A stretch of 64,000 nucleotides of DNA from JANQOH01 sp965200095 (GCA_965200095.1 OZ241350.1:248001-312000); one strand, 5' to 3'. Shown: positions 1-8,835, numbered from the stretch's first letter. Numbers and translations are program-made. Notes: generated by a model not told the origin, from the letters alone.

Positions 1-46
1 CGCAGGAATTGGTCGTGCCCAGGTCGATGCCGATGATCTTGCTCAT
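1..46 (-). CDS. dnaK: Chaperone protein DnaK (Hsp70), N-terminal fragment
   Basis: Only the first 15 codons lie in the window. They begin at an ATG whose complement is at 44-46 and read MSKIIGIDLGTTNSC, the hallmark N-terminus of Hsp70, which forms the first phosphate-binding loop of the ATPase domain. DnaK folds and refolds cytoplasmic proteins together with DnaJ and the exchange factor GrpE. The gene lies downstream of grpE on the same strand, separated by about 175 bases that contain a heat-shock-type promoter. The rest of the gene is off the left edge. Confidence 0.95.
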   Translation of the reverse strand, partial: MSKIIGIDLGTTNSC

Positions 47-165
47 TGCGTTTGCCCCTCGGTTCGTAAAGCGGGCCGAGCCGCGCCGGCCTCATCGAGC
101 GCCGCGCGCGCCCCGTCCGGACGGCCTGGCCCCGCTCGGCGCCGCGCCGTTCCGGTCGTCGCGAC

Positions 166-194
166 ATATGGGGCCGGCGCGCCGGCGCCGCAAG
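166..194 (-). promoter_or_regulatory. RpoH (sigma-32)-type promoter for dnaK
   Basis: On the minus strand a CTTGCG box (189-194) is followed after 15 bases by CCCCATAT (166-173). The family consensus is CTTGAA, 13-15 bases, CCCCATNT, so the -10 box is an exact match and the -35 box differs at one or two positions. The dnaK start is about 120 bases downstream. The spacer contains a perfect 14-bp palindrome at 173-186, which could also form a hairpin after grpE. Confidence 0.55.
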
Positions 195-221
195 CCCCGC
201 CGGCAAGCGCCCCGCGCGCGG

Positions 222-914
222 TCATTCCGGCTCGCCGTTCCCGTCGCACGCGCCCTTGTCCTTGTCGTCCTTGTCGTCCCGGTCGACCCTGCGGCGCTTC
301 GCCACCCCCACACGGGCCGGGCGCAGCAGGCGATCGCGAATGCGATAGCCGACCTGGACCACATGAACCACCGCGCCCGGTTCGGCGTCCGCCGCCTCCA
401 CCTCGAACATCGCCTCGTGGAGATGGTGGTCGAACATCTCGCCGGCCGGGTCGATGCGCACGACGCCGCGGCGCTCGAGGACGGCGTCGAGATTGCGACG
501 GGTCAGTTCGAGGCCTTCCACGAACGCCTTCGAGTCGGCGGCGGCGCGGACTCCGTCGGGAATGTTGTCGAGGGCGCGCGCCAGGTCGTCGGCCACATCC
601 ACGACGCCGCGGGCGAAGTCCGAAATCGCGTAGGCCGAGGCCTCCTCGCGCTCCCGCGCCGCCCGCTTGCGCAGGTTTTCGGTCTCGGCGACGGCGCGCA
701 ACAGACGGTCCTTCAGCGCGGCGGTCCCGGCGGCGGGGTCGTGCGCGGGCCGGTCCTCCGAACCGTCCGGCGGCGCGTCCTCTCCGCCGTTCTCCCCGGG
801 GGCGGCGTCGGCGGGCGCTTCCGGTTCCGCCGCGCCGCTCCCGGGCGCGGCGTTTTCGTTATCGGGGGCCTCGGGCGCGTCGGGAGCCTCGGGCGGGCGG
901 GCGGTCGCGGTCAT
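222..914 (-). CDS. grpE: Nucleotide exchange factor GrpE
   Basis: This 230-residue protein releases ADP from DnaK in the chaperone cycle. The N-terminal third (about residues 1-65) is low-complexity, rich in Ala, Pro, Glu and Asp. The long dimerising helix follows, with ALKDRLLRAVAETENLRKRA near 66-85, then the ARGVVDVADDLARALDNI segment. The C-terminal beta domain contains GEMFDHHLHEAMFEV and a VVQVGYRIRDRLLRPARVGV segment, which is the family signature. The C-tail is unusually charged, with a run of Asp and Lys. The start is supported by AAAGGA eight bases or so upstream. It lies between hrcA and dnaK on the same strand, the usual heat-shock arrangement. Confidence 0.95.
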   Translation of the reverse strand: MTATARPPEAPDAPEAPDNENAAPGSGAAEPEAPADAAPGENGGEDAPPDGSEDRPAHDPAAGTAALKDRLLRAVAETENLRKRAAREREEASAYAISDFARGVVDVADDLARALDNIPDGVRAAADSKAFVEGLELTRRNLDAVLERRGVVRIDPAGEMFDHHLHEAMFEVEAADAEPGAVVHVVQVGYRIRDRLLRPARVGVAKRRRVDRDDKDDKDKGACDGNGEPE

Positions 915-959
915 CGCTGTCCTTTCGCGGCGGTGGATATCCGGCTGCGGAGACGGGGT

Positions 960-2012
960 TCAGTCGAGCAGGCGCGCGATCGCCCTGGCGGTGCAATCGA
1001 CCACGGGGATCACCCGCCCGTAATTGATGCGGGTCGGGCCGATGACGCCGATCGCCCCGATACAGGTCATGCCGTCGCCGTCTCCGGCGGCGGCGCGGTT
1101 CAGCGGCGCGACGATCATCGAGCACCCGGCGAGATCGAACAAGCGGTTCTGCGAGCCGATGAACACCTGCACGCCCTCGCCGCCGAGGGCGGCGTCGATC
1201 AGGCGCACGAGTCCGCGACCGCGTTCGAGCTCGTCGAACATGCGGCGCAGGCGTTCGAGGTCGGACAAGGCCTCGACATCGTCGAACAGTCTGGCCCGCC
1301 CGCGGAGGATGAGGGTAGGGCCGCCGTCGTCCCCGGACAGCACCGCGACCCCGCTGGCCGCCACCCGGCTCGCGAGCTCGTCCAGCGCTACCTTGCGGGC
1401 GTCGAGTTCGTCGACGATCTCGCTTCGCGCCTCGGCGAGGGTCCGCCCCGCGAGACGGGTGTTCAGATAGTTCGCCGCCTCGACCAGCGTCGACGGAGTC
1501 AGGCCGGGCGGGACCGTAATCACCCGGTTTTCCACCAGGCCGCCGGTGAGCACCATGATGGCGAGCGCCTTGCCGGGCTCCAGACCCACGAACTCCACGT
1601 GACGCACGGGCGCTTCGCTCTTCGGCGCCAGCACCAGACCCGTCGCCCCGGTCAGGCCGGAGAGCATTTCCGTCGCCTGGCCGAGGACCTCGTTGAACGC
1701 GCGGCCGTCTCCCGCGCACTGGCCCTCGATGCGCTCGCGCTCGTGGGCGGCCAGGTCTCCCACTTCGAGCAGGCCGTCGACGAACAGCCGCAGCCCGAGG
1801 TCGGTCGGCAGGCGGCCCGCCGATGTGTGGGGCGCATAGAGCAGGCCGAGGTCCTCGAGGTCGGCCATCACGTTGCGCACCGTCGCCGGCGACAGATTCA
1901 TGGGCAGCCGCCGCGACAGGGTGCGCGACCCCACCGGGTCCCCGTTCTCGAAAAAACTCTCGACGATTTTCGAGAAGATAACCCGCGAGCGTTCGTTGAG
2001 CTCGTCGATCAT
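960..2012 (-). CDS. hrcA: Heat-inducible transcription repressor HrcA
   Basis: HrcA represses class I heat-shock genes by binding CIRCE elements. The protein is about 350 residues. It opens with a winged-helix DNA-binding domain (LNERSRVIFSKIVESFFENG, then PVGSRTLSRRL and LSPATVRNVMADLEDLGLL), followed by the GAF-like regulatory region and a C-terminal MTCIGAIGVIGPTRINYGRV block near the end. I chose the ATG at 2012 because the domain begins right there; a TTG at 2030 would add six residues. The gene ends about 45 bases before grpE and is probably co-transcribed with it. A CCCCATAT box like the sigma-32 -10 element lies at 2123-2130, but no well-spaced -35 box is visible. I see no CIRCE element in the upstream region. 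Confidence 0.95.
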   Translation of the reverse strand: MIDELNERSRVIFSKIVESFFENGDPVGSRTLSRRLPMNLSPATVRNVMADLEDLGLLYAPHTSAGRLPTDLGLRLFVDGLLEVGDLAAHERERIEGQCAGDGRAFNEVLGQATEMLSGLTGATGLVLAPKSEAPVRHVEFVGLEPGKALAIMVLTGGLVENRVITVPPGLTPSTLVEAANYLNTRLAGRTLAEARSEIVDELDARKVALDELASRVAASGVAVLSGDDGGPTLILRGRARLFDDVEALSDLERLRRMFDELERGRGLVRLIDAALGGEGVQVFIGSQNRLFDLAGCSMIVAPLNRAAAGDGDGMTCIGAIGVIGPTRINYGRVIPVVDCTARAIARLLD

Positions 2013-2280
2013 GGCCGGTTCGTGAATCAACGCGGGGCGGGGCGCGTGCGGCGGCGCCGGCGGCGGCCCGGAACATAGGCGCGCCCCCGACGAACGTCAA
2101 CGGCGCTTCCCCGGTTCGATACATATGGGGCGCCGGGCGGGCGGCCATGGCCGCAAGCCGGCCTCCGGTCATGGAAGGGCCCGGACGCCGATAGCCCGAA
2201 CGCGCCGGAGATTCTCATTATGGATATCGGGACGCCGAAAGATCATCGCTGTGAAAGGCAGCGATTCTCCAACAGCACTT

Positions 2281-2730
2281 CGTTATTCTCACGACAGAGT
2301 GTGTGAAAAAATCGAACTGGTTTACAAACACCCGTCATTCCCGCGAAAGCGGGAATCCGTTGCGGCGTTTCCGTAAGAAAAACGGGCCGACATTGCGGAC
2401 GACCGCCTCCGGATTCCCGCGTTCGAGAGCGTGAAGAAACCGGGCGTCGCTACTACTCTTCGTCATTCCCGCGAAAGCGGGAATCTGCTTGCGGCGTTTC
2501 CGTAAGAAAAACCGGGCCGACATTGCGGACGACCGCCTCCGGATTCCCGCTTTCGCGGGAATGACGAAGTATTATTCGATGGGTATTGTCTTTTGCAATG
2601 CCGACACCTCGGCGATCCGTCCGTCACGATGAGAGCCGCCCGATTTCTTCACACGCTCGTTCGCAGGAATGACGAAGAGTAGTAGCGTCTTTCGATCTTT
2701 TCACACACTCTTCGCGGGAATAACGGCAAG
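2281..2730. repeat. Palindromic repeat cluster 1
   Basis: The gap between hrcA and the DUF2325 gene has no credible gene and is mostly repeat. The 20-bp dyad ATTCCCGCGAAAGCGGGAAT occurs at 2337-2356 and 2465-2484, and its flipped-loop form at 2543-2562. The last two enclose a core of about 60 bases to make a unit of about 98 bp with inverted ends. A second unit containing TATTGTCTTTTGCAATGCCG follows at about 2568-2670, and half dyads occur near 2660 and 2710. The same units recur near 30, 40, 46.8 and 52.4 kb. Confidence 0.9.
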
Positions 2731-2832
2731 AGACCGGATGTTATATCGTGAGGGGGATCCGGGTTTCGGTCTGTCTTCTTCTCTGCGCGCGGCGTTCCGC
2801 GATAACGGCGGCTGCCGGACTTCTTCGCGCAC

Positions 2833-4095
2833 TCACAATCCGGGGCGCCCGCGGTCGCCGGCCTGCTGCGCCGCGGCGCGGCGCAGGCCGTCGGCGAACG
2901 CCGACAGGCCCGAACTGCGCAGGGGAATGAAGGTCCGCCCCGTCCGCTTGCAAAAGCGCTTCGCCCGCAGGCAGGCGCCGTGGCTCACGCAGTCCACCGG
3001 GCAGAGCACGGCGTCGCCGCGGCCGAGCGAGCCGCCGAGCTTGCGGTCGTTGTCCTCGATCCCGCCGTCATGGTGGATGAAGCGCCCGTTCGCGTTCTCG
3101 ACGAGCGTCCGGAAATGCCCCAGCAGTCCCGAACGCCCGCCGACATAGACGACTCCCCGTCCGGCGAGGTCTATGGGCCGCGCCGCGTCGTCGCCGTCCT
3201 CGTCGCCCGGCGTCGCGCTGCGCAGCAGCGTCGTCAGCGTCTCGCATTCGCTTTCGGCCGCGTCGAGGGCCCGGCGCAGGGCGGCGTTCTCCTCGTCGCG
3301 GGCGCGCAATTCCGCGGTCCTTTCGGCGAGGCGGGAAGCGGCTGCGCGGCCCTCCCGGGCGCTGTCCTCCGCAAACCGCGCGAGTTCCGCGACGCGCGCC
3401 TCCAGCGCGCGGACGCCGACGTCCGCCTCGCGGCGCGCGCCGCGCTCCAGCGCGCCCTCGAGCCGGCGGTTCTCGGCCTCCGCGCAGCGCAGCGCGGCGC
3501 GCAGGCGGTCCACCTCGCGCTGCCGTTCGGCGGCGCGTTCGCGCGCCGCGGCGGCGTCGCGCCGGGCCGCCGCCGTCTCGCGATCCGCCGTCGCGATCCG
3601 GCGCTGGAAGGCGCGGTTCGTCGACCCCTCGAGATGCGACAGCATGTGCATTTCGCCGAACAGGACGACCGACAGCGCCGGCGTCGTCTCCGGATGGCTC
3701 AGCAGCGCCCAGAACGGACCGGCGAATTCGCCCCGCGTCGATTGTTCCGCCCAGTAGACGCGCATGTCGTCCTCGGTCGCCAGCGGCGCGCAACGGCGGA
3801 TATGCGAGCGGAATTTCCGGTCGAGGATCTTCTGGGCGAGTTTGGCTGCCGGGCCCGCCGTCGCCATGGCGTGGACCACCCGGCCGTGGACGAGGAAGTC
3901 CGTCGCGTCCGCGGCCGGGCGCGGCTTCGTCCGGGCAGCGAGCCTGCGGCATTCGTCGGCGCCGAGGCAGGAGCCGACGATCATGCAGTGGAAGGAATTG
4001 TCGATCTCCCAGATCTTGCGGCGGCGGCGGCGCGCGGCGGCGGGCGCCTCGCCGCTTCCGGCGTCCGGAGGGTTCGCGTCGAACGTCTGGAGCAT
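2833..4095 (-). CDS. DUF2325 domain protein with coiled coil
   Basis: The function is unknown. The protein is 420 residues if it starts at the ATG at 4095; in-frame sequence upstream is low-quality and overlaps the divergent promoter region. The middle third (roughly residues 150-300) is a long Ala/Arg/Glu coiled coil. The C-terminal 95 residues match DUF2325: GRGVVYVGGRSGLLGHFRTL, FIHHDGGIEDN, CPVDCVSHGACLRAKRFCKR and TFIPLRSSGLSAF, with four cysteines spaced as in the family and possibly metal-binding. A Cys-containing N-terminal segment (MIVGSCLGADECRRLAART) is also typical of alphaproteobacterial members. Two Fur-box-like sites sit just upstream, suggesting iron-linked expression. Confidence 0.8.
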   Translation of the reverse strand: MLQTFDANPPDAGSGEAPAAARRRRRKIWEIDNSFHCMIVGSCLGADECRRLAARTKPRPAADATDFLVHGRVVHAMATAGPAAKLAQKILDRKFRSHIRRCAPLATEDDMRVYWAEQSTRGEFAGPFWALLSHPETTPALSVVLFGEMHMLSHLEGSTNRAFQRRIATADRETAAARRDAAAARERAAERQREVDRLRAALRCAEAENRRLEGALERGARREADVGVRALEARVAELARFAEDSAREGRAAASRLAERTAELRARDEENAALRRALDAAESECETLTTLLRSATPGDEDGDDAARPIDLAGRGVVYVGGRSGLLGHFRTLVENANGRFIHHDGGIEDNDRKLGGSLGRGDAVLCPVDCVSHGACLRAKRFCKRTGRTFIPLRSSGLSAFADGLRRAAAQQAGDRGRPGL

Positions 4096-4113
4096 TGGGT
4101 GTTCCCGCGCTTG

Positions 4114-4180
4114 TTGCGACCGGTTCTCAATCGCAATATGGCGCGCCCAAATCCGAATTGCAACTGAGAAGCACTCGCAA
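4114..4180. promoter_or_regulatory. Pair of Fur-box-like inverted repeats
   Basis: Two 23-base sites have the form TTGC-N15-GCAA, at 4114-4136 and 4158-4180, each followed by TATGG. The second contains CTGAGAAGCACTCGC, which matches about 10 of 14 defined positions of the 7-1-7 Fur consensus; the first contains TTGAGAAC when read on the minus strand. They lie 19-85 bases upstream of the DUF2325 start and 64-130 bases upstream of the propeller gene, so one repressor could control both. The assignment to Fur, rather than another Fur-family regulator, is inference. Confidence 0.4.
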
Positions 4181-4243
4181 TATGGTGAGGCCGGCCCCGC
4201 GCCCGCGGGGCCGCGAAACGAGGCGAAACACAGGGAGGCAGAC

Positions 4244-5428
4244 ATGCGTATCCGTTCCGCGCCCGGCCTGCTTGCGGGGCTGGCGCTCGCCGCCGGCGCC
4301 GCGCAGGCGCAGGTGCATTCCGGCGTCCATCCGGTTCCGGCGACCGCGATCCAGGTGATCAAGGCGTTCGACAACCCGGAAAGCGCGATCTTCTCCGCCG
4401 ACGGGCAGTTCGTGTTCATCGGCAACGCCGCCGAAATCGGCGACCGCGCCGAGAACTTCGGCTGGACCGAGGGCGAGGGCTATATCGGCAAGCTCCGGGT
4501 CACCCCGTCCGGGCGGCTCGAAATGGTCGAGGAGCGCCTCATCGAGGGCCTCACCGCGCCGCTGGGCATGGGCGTCCTGCCCGTGGCGACCGGCTCGTTC
4601 CCGGCGGGGACGATCTTCGTGTGCGTCGGCGCCGCGCCGCTGGTCGATTCGAACGGCGAAACGGTGACCGACGGGGCGCGGCTGCGCACCGGCGTGATGG
4701 CGTTCGACGTCGAGGGGACGGTGCTGGGGACCATCGACATGGGGTCGGGCTCGCTGTTCCACGACATGAACGGCGCGCCGGTCGCGCTGACCAACGCGCT
4801 CGGCTTCGATCCGTCGGGCAATCTCTATGTCGTCGACACCGCGTTCGGCGGCGGCCAGTTCGATCCGCCGTTCGAGGACCGGGGCGGCGTCTGGAAGATC
4901 CCGCACGAATCGATCGACGCGCTGGCCGCCGGCACGGCGCCGCCGGCGGCGCCGAGTTTCACCGCCATCCCCGGCAAGCCCGACGGGGTGGAAGTCTCGC
5001 CGCTGGACGGCATGATCTACGTCAACACGGTCGGCCCGGTCGCCGGCGTTCCGGACCCGGCGGACGGCGGCATCTACGCCTTCGCCGACATCGACGGCGC
5101 CCTGCCCGAGCCGTTCGACAGCGGGCTCGGCGCGCTCGACGGTCTCGATTTCACCGACGGCGGCACGATGCTCAACACCCAGATCAAGGGCGACGTGCCG
5201 GCAAGCCTCATCGTGAATTGCCCCGGCGCGGCTGCCACGGTGCTCGAGATCGAGCCTTCGGGGTCGATGACCGATCTCACCGGGCCGGCGGATATCGCGA
5301 TCCGTCGCCTCGACTCGGGCGAGCATCTCGTCGTGGCGCCGGAACTGTTCGCGCGCGACGCGACGCCGGGCGACGACGAGGTGACGGTGCTCGTTCTGCC
5401 GGCCGGTTTCGACGCCGCCTGCGGCTGA
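4244..5428 (+). CDS. Secreted beta-propeller (NHL/SMP-30-like) protein
   Basis: The 394-residue product has a clear signal peptide (MRIRSAPGLLAGLALAAGAA, cleavage likely after AQA) and should be periplasmic. The mature part has repeating blade-like segments such as AIFSADGQFVFIGNAAEIG, LGFDPSGNLYVVDTAFGGG, KPDGVEVSPLDGMIYVNTVG and LDGLDFTDGGTMLNTQIKG. These resemble NHL or SMP-30/gluconolactonase propellers. I cannot assign a substrate or a catalytic site. The start has a good ribosome-binding site (GGGAGG) and a hydrophobic leader directly after it. It diverges from the DUF2325 gene across a spacer with Fur-like sites and is followed by a strong hairpin. Confidence 0.65.
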   Translation: MRIRSAPGLLAGLALAAGAAQAQVHSGVHPVPATAIQVIKAFDNPESAIFSADGQFVFIGNAAEIGDRAENFGWTEGEGYIGKLRVTPSGRLEMVEERLIEGLTAPLGMGVLPVATGSFPAGTIFVCVGAAPLVDSNGETVTDGARLRTGVMAFDVEGTVLGTIDMGSGSLFHDMNGAPVALTNALGFDPSGNLYVVDTAFGGGQFDPPFEDRGGVWKIPHESIDALAAGTAPPAAPSFTAIPGKPDGVEVSPLDGMIYVNTVGPVAGVPDPADGGIYAFADIDGALPEPFDSGLGALDGLDFTDGGTMLNTQIKGDVPASLIVNCPGAAATVLEIEPSGSMTDLTGPADIAIRRLDSGEHLVVAPELFARDATPGDDEVTVLVLPAGFDAACG

Positions 5429-5509
5429 CCCGCGCCCCCGCCGGGGGAGGTCCGCCGGTCCGCCGCCCGTCCGGCGCGGCGGACGGCGGTTCGGCGGGGG
5501 AGCGGGCAA

Positions 5510-5537
5510 GGGGAGGCCGGCGCGTCCCGGCCTCCCC
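5510..5537. terminator. Hairpin after the propeller gene
   Basis: An 11-bp perfect stem (GGGGAGGCCGG at 5510-5520 with its complement at 5527-5537) closes a 6-base loop. A second 9-bp stem lies upstream at 5458-5466 paired with 5476-5484. No T-tract follows, so termination is plausible but not certain. The rest of the 5429-5750 gap shows no gene; its last 20 bases hold the ribosome-binding site of the next gene. Confidence 0.5.
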
Positions 5538-5750
5538 CACCGCTCCCGCGAGGACGGGATCGCTCCCCGGCGCCCGTCGCGATAACGGGAATCGCCGCAT
5601 TCCCCGCAAAGCCGTTGCAATCCGGCGCGGATGGGACCAGAGTAGCGTTCCGACTCCGCACGCTGAGCCTGTGTGTCCTCGGTCGCGACAACGCGACGAT
5701 GCGGCGCGCAACCCGGCGGCGCGCCGCGCATCGTTCAAGGAGGTCGTTTC

Positions 5751-6737
5751 ATGAAGGCTCTGTTCCGCTCCGCCGCCGCCCTTGCGCTCGCCGCGGCCGC
5801 GCCCGCCGCGGCCGAATGCGGCTCCGTCACCATCGCCGAGATGAACTGGGCGTCGGCCCAGTTCGCGGCGCAGGTGGACAAGATCGTACTCGAGGAAGCC
5901 TATGGGTGCGATGTCACGGTGGTCACGGGGGACACCATGCCCACCATGGCGTCGATGACCGAGAAGGGCGAACCCGATATCGCCCCCGAAATGTGGCCCA
6001 ACACCGTGGGCGCGACCCTCGAGGAAGCCATCGCCGAGGGCCTCGTCGTCAAGGCGGCGCTGATCATCCCCGAAGCGTCCGAAGGCTGGTGGATCCCCGC
6101 CTATACCCGGGCCGAACACCCCGAAATCCAGACCATCGACGACGCTCTCGCGCGCCCCGATCTGTTCCCGCACCCGGAATATTCCGACCTCGGCGCCGTC
6201 TACGGCTGCCCCTCCGGATGGGCCTGCCAGCACGTCAACGACAACATCTTCCGCGCCTGGGGCGGCGAGGACAAAGGCTTCGAACTCGTGGACCCCGGCT
6301 CGTCCGCCGGCCTCGACGGCTCTCTCGCACACGCCTATGAGCGCAGCCAGCCGTGGCTCGGATATTACTGGACTCCCTCCGGGATGATCGCGAAATACGA
6401 CATGGTCATGCTGGATTTCGGAGTCCCCTTCGACGCCGAACGCTGGGACTCGTGTCTTTCGCAGCCCGACTGTCGGGACCCGCAGCGCAGCGCCTGGACG
6501 AAGCCGGAAGCCTACACCGTCGTCGCCAGCCCGTTCGCCGAAGCCGCGCCCGAAGCCATGGACTGGCTGCGCAACCGCGCCTGGCCCAACGCCGTCATCC
6601 TCGACGTGCTCCTCTATATGGAGGAAGGCCAGTATCAGGGCGAGGACGCCGCATACTACTTCCTCGAGAAATACGGGGATGTGTGGACCGCCTGGCTCTC
6701 CGACGAGGCGGCGGCGAAGGTGAAGGCGGCTCTCTGA
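5751..6737 (+). CDS. Glycine betaine/proline-type ABC transporter substrate-binding protein
   Basis: This 328-residue periplasmic binding protein delivers a quaternary amine such as glycine betaine, choline or proline betaine to the permease encoded next. It has a signal peptide (MKALFRSAAALALAAAAPAA) followed by CGSVTIAEMNWASAQFAAQV, the OpuAC-family opening. Aromatic residues that could form the cation-binding box are present in EMWPN, GWWIPAYT and WLGYYWTPSGMIAKYDMV. The start is set by AAGGAGGT seven bases upstream. It heads a three-gene operon of binding protein, permease and ATPase. The exact ligand is not determinable here; a Cys pair in DSCLSQPDC could be a disulfide. Confidence 0.9.
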   Translation: MKALFRSAAALALAAAAPAAAECGSVTIAEMNWASAQFAAQVDKIVLEEAYGCDVTVVTGDTMPTMASMTEKGEPDIAPEMWPNTVGATLEEAIAEGLVVKAALIIPEASEGWWIPAYTRAEHPEIQTIDDALARPDLFPHPEYSDLGAVYGCPSGWACQHVNDNIFRAWGGEDKGFELVDPGSSAGLDGSLAHAYERSQPWLGYYWTPSGMIAKYDMVMLDFGVPFDAERWDSCLSQPDCRDPQRSAWTKPEAYTVVASPFAEAAPEAMDWLRNRAWPNAVILDVLLYMEEGQYQGEDAAYYFLEKYGDVWTAWLSDEAAAKVKAAL

Positions 6738-6762
6738 GCCGCCGCGCCCGCGGGAGCCGCTC

Positions 6763-7656
6763 ATGGCGCAGCCCGGCTGGCTGTTCGAATTCCCGGCGCT
6801 TCCGCGCGACGAGCTGCGCACGCTGCGCAAGAGCATCGACGACGGATACCGGGAATTCTCCCGCGCCTGGGGAGACTCGATCGAGGCTTTCTTCGACCCG
6901 CTGCTCCACTTCATGATCTGGTTCGAGCGCTTTCTGCTCGACCTGCCGTGGTGGATGGTCATCGTCGTCGCCGTCGGCCTTGCCTGGGCCGCCAGCCGCA
7001 AACTGGCGCTCGCCGTCGCGGTGGTCGTCGCCTTCGTGGCGATCGGCCTCTTCGGCATGTGGGAAGACACGATGCGCACCATCGCGATCATCGCCGTCTG
7101 CACCCTCATGGCCATCGTCCTGGGGATCCCCATCGGCATCCTCATGGCGCGCTCCGATCGCACCCGCGCGGCGGTTACGCCCATCCTCGACATCATGCAG
7201 ACGATGCCGAGTTTCGTTTATCTCATCCCCGTCGTCATGCTCCTGGGGATCGGGCGGGTGCCCGGCGCCATCGCCGTGATCGTCTACGCCATCCCCCCCG
7301 TCATCCGCCTCACGGACCTCGGCATCCGGCTCGTCGACAAGGACGTGATGGAGGCCGCCAGCGCCTTCGGGGCGAGCCCCCGCCAGCGTCTGCTGGGCGC
7401 GCAGATCCCCCTCGCCCTGCCCAACATCATGGCCGGCGTCAATCAGACGATCATGATGGCCCTGTCGATGGTCGTCATCGCCTCGATGATCGGCGTGGCG
7501 GGGCTCGGCCAGCCGGTGCTCAGGTCCATCAACAACCAGCAGTTCGCTCTCGGCGTCTTCAACGGCCTTGCCATCGCCGCCATCGCCATCGTCCTCGACC
7601 GCGTGACCCAGGCCTACGGGCGGCGAATGCAGAGACACCGGGACGCCGGCGGATAG
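6763..7656 (+). CDS. Glycine betaine/proline-type ABC transporter permease
   Basis: The 297-residue inner-membrane protein forms the translocation channel of the importer. It has an N-terminal cytoplasmic extension, then about six or seven membrane helices (WWMVIVVAVGLAWAA, ALAVAVVVAFVAIGLFG, IAIIAVCTLMAIVLGIPIG and later ones). The BPD-transporter EAA loop is visible as EAASAFGASPRQRLLGAQIP near residue 200, and QTMPSFVYLIPVVMLLGIG is typical of ProW/OpuAB. It begins 25 bases after the binding protein and ends 13 bases before the ATPase gene, so the three are almost certainly one transcript. Confidence 0.92.
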   Translation: MAQPGWLFEFPALPRDELRTLRKSIDDGYREFSRAWGDSIEAFFDPLLHFMIWFERFLLDLPWWMVIVVAVGLAWAASRKLALAVAVVVAFVAIGLFGMWEDTMRTIAIIAVCTLMAIVLGIPIGILMARSDRTRAAVTPILDIMQTMPSFVYLIPVVMLLGIGRVPGAIAVIVYAIPPVIRLTDLGIRLVDKDVMEAASAFGASPRQRLLGAQIPLALPNIMAGVNQTIMMALSMVVIASMIGVAGLGQPVLRSINNQQFALGVFNGLAIAAIAIVLDRVTQAYGRRMQRHRDAGG

Positions 7657-7669
7657 TTCCGGCGCGCCG

Positions 7670-8835
7670 ATGGCCAAGATCGAAGTCGACGGAGTCTTCA
7701 AGATCTTCGGCCCTGCGCCGCAGGACGCCCTTGCGCGCGCCCGCGCCGGGCAATCCAAGGAGACCATTCTCGCCGAAACCGGGCACACGGTGGGCCTCGA
7801 CGATGTCACGCTCTCCATCGAGGCCGGCGAAATCTTCGTCGTCATGGGGCTTTCCGGGTCGGGGAAATCGACGCTGATCCGGCATTTCAACCGCCTCATC
7901 GAACCCACGGCCGGGCGCATCGCCGTCGATGGCGTCGATGTCCTCCAGCTCGACACTGCGGCGCTGCGCGAGTTCCGCCGCGCCAGCACCGGAATGGTGT
8001 TCCAGCGCTTCGGCCTGCTGCCCCATCGCACGGTGATCGAGAACGTCGCCTACGGTCTGGAGATCCGCGGCGTCAGCCGCACCGGGCGCCGCCACCGGGC
8101 CATGGAATGGGTCCGCACAGTGGGCCTCGGCGGATACGAGAATTCCTGGCCCAGCCAGCTTTCGGGCGGGATGCAACAGCGCGTCGGACTTGCCCGCGCG
8201 CTGTGCGGCGACCCCGAAATCCTCCTCATGGACGAAGCCTTCAGCGCCCTCGACCCCCTCATCCGTTCGGGGATGCAGGACCAGCTGATGGAACTCCAGC
8301 AACGCCTCCGCAAGACCATCGTCTTCATCACCCACGACCTCGACGAGGCGCTGCGCCTGGGCGACCGCATCGCCATCCTCAAGGACGGACGGGTGAGTCA
8401 GGTCGGACGCCCCGAGGAAATCCTCCTCGACCCGGCCGACGACTATGTCGCCGCCTTCGTGGGCGATGTGAACCGCGCCCGCGTCCTCACCGTGGCCAAG
8501 GCCATGGAGCCGCCGCCGCCGCGCCTCGCCGCCTCCGGGGCCGCAGAGGCGGCGCGCGAACTGCGGGGCCTCGGCGCGGAATACGGGCCGTCTACGAGGG
8601 CGGCCGCTTCGTCGGCCTCGCCGACGCCGACGGTCTCGCCGCCGCGCCGCGCGGCGGTCTCGCCGACGCCGCGAGGATGCCGCCGACCGTTCCGGCGGAC
8701 ACCATGCTCGAGGACGCCCTTCCCGATATCCTCGAAGCCGAACTGCCCGTCGCCATCGTCGACGGGGACTCGCGCCTGCTCGGCCTCATCTCCAAGCGCC
8801 GCCTCGCCCGGGCCCTCGTCCGGCGCCAAGCCTGA
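7670..8835 (+). CDS. Glycine betaine/proline-type ABC transporter ATPase (ProV-like), apparent frameshift
   Basis: The ATP-binding subunit energises the importer. The first frame gives a complete ProV-type domain: Walker A GLSGSGKST, Q-loop MVFQRFGLLPH, signature LSGGMQQR, Walker B ILLMDEAFSALDP and switch His in FITHDLDEAL. The regulatory CBS part is broken. Near 8540-8600 the reading must move to another frame, where AVYEGGRFVGLADADGLA and a second half (LEDALPDILEAELPVAIVDG, then LLGLISKRRLARAL) continue to a stop at 8835. Loss of one base explains the change. Read without a shift, the protein would run into meaningless sequence as far as 10549. The joined product would be about 388 residues, near the family norm. 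It may be a sequencing error, a real lesion or, less likely, recoding. Confidence 0.85.

Noticed and set aside
9..2078. Long open frames opposite grpE/hrcA and similar long frames opposite glnE, emrA, the helicase and others
   Set aside because: They are Arg- and Pro-rich, lack recognisable motifs and lie exactly antisense to well-supported genes. High GC at third positions keeps such frames open.
2013..2280. CIRCE operator upstream of hrcA
   Set aside because: No TTAGCACTC-N9-GAGTGCTAA or near match is visible on either strand in this region.
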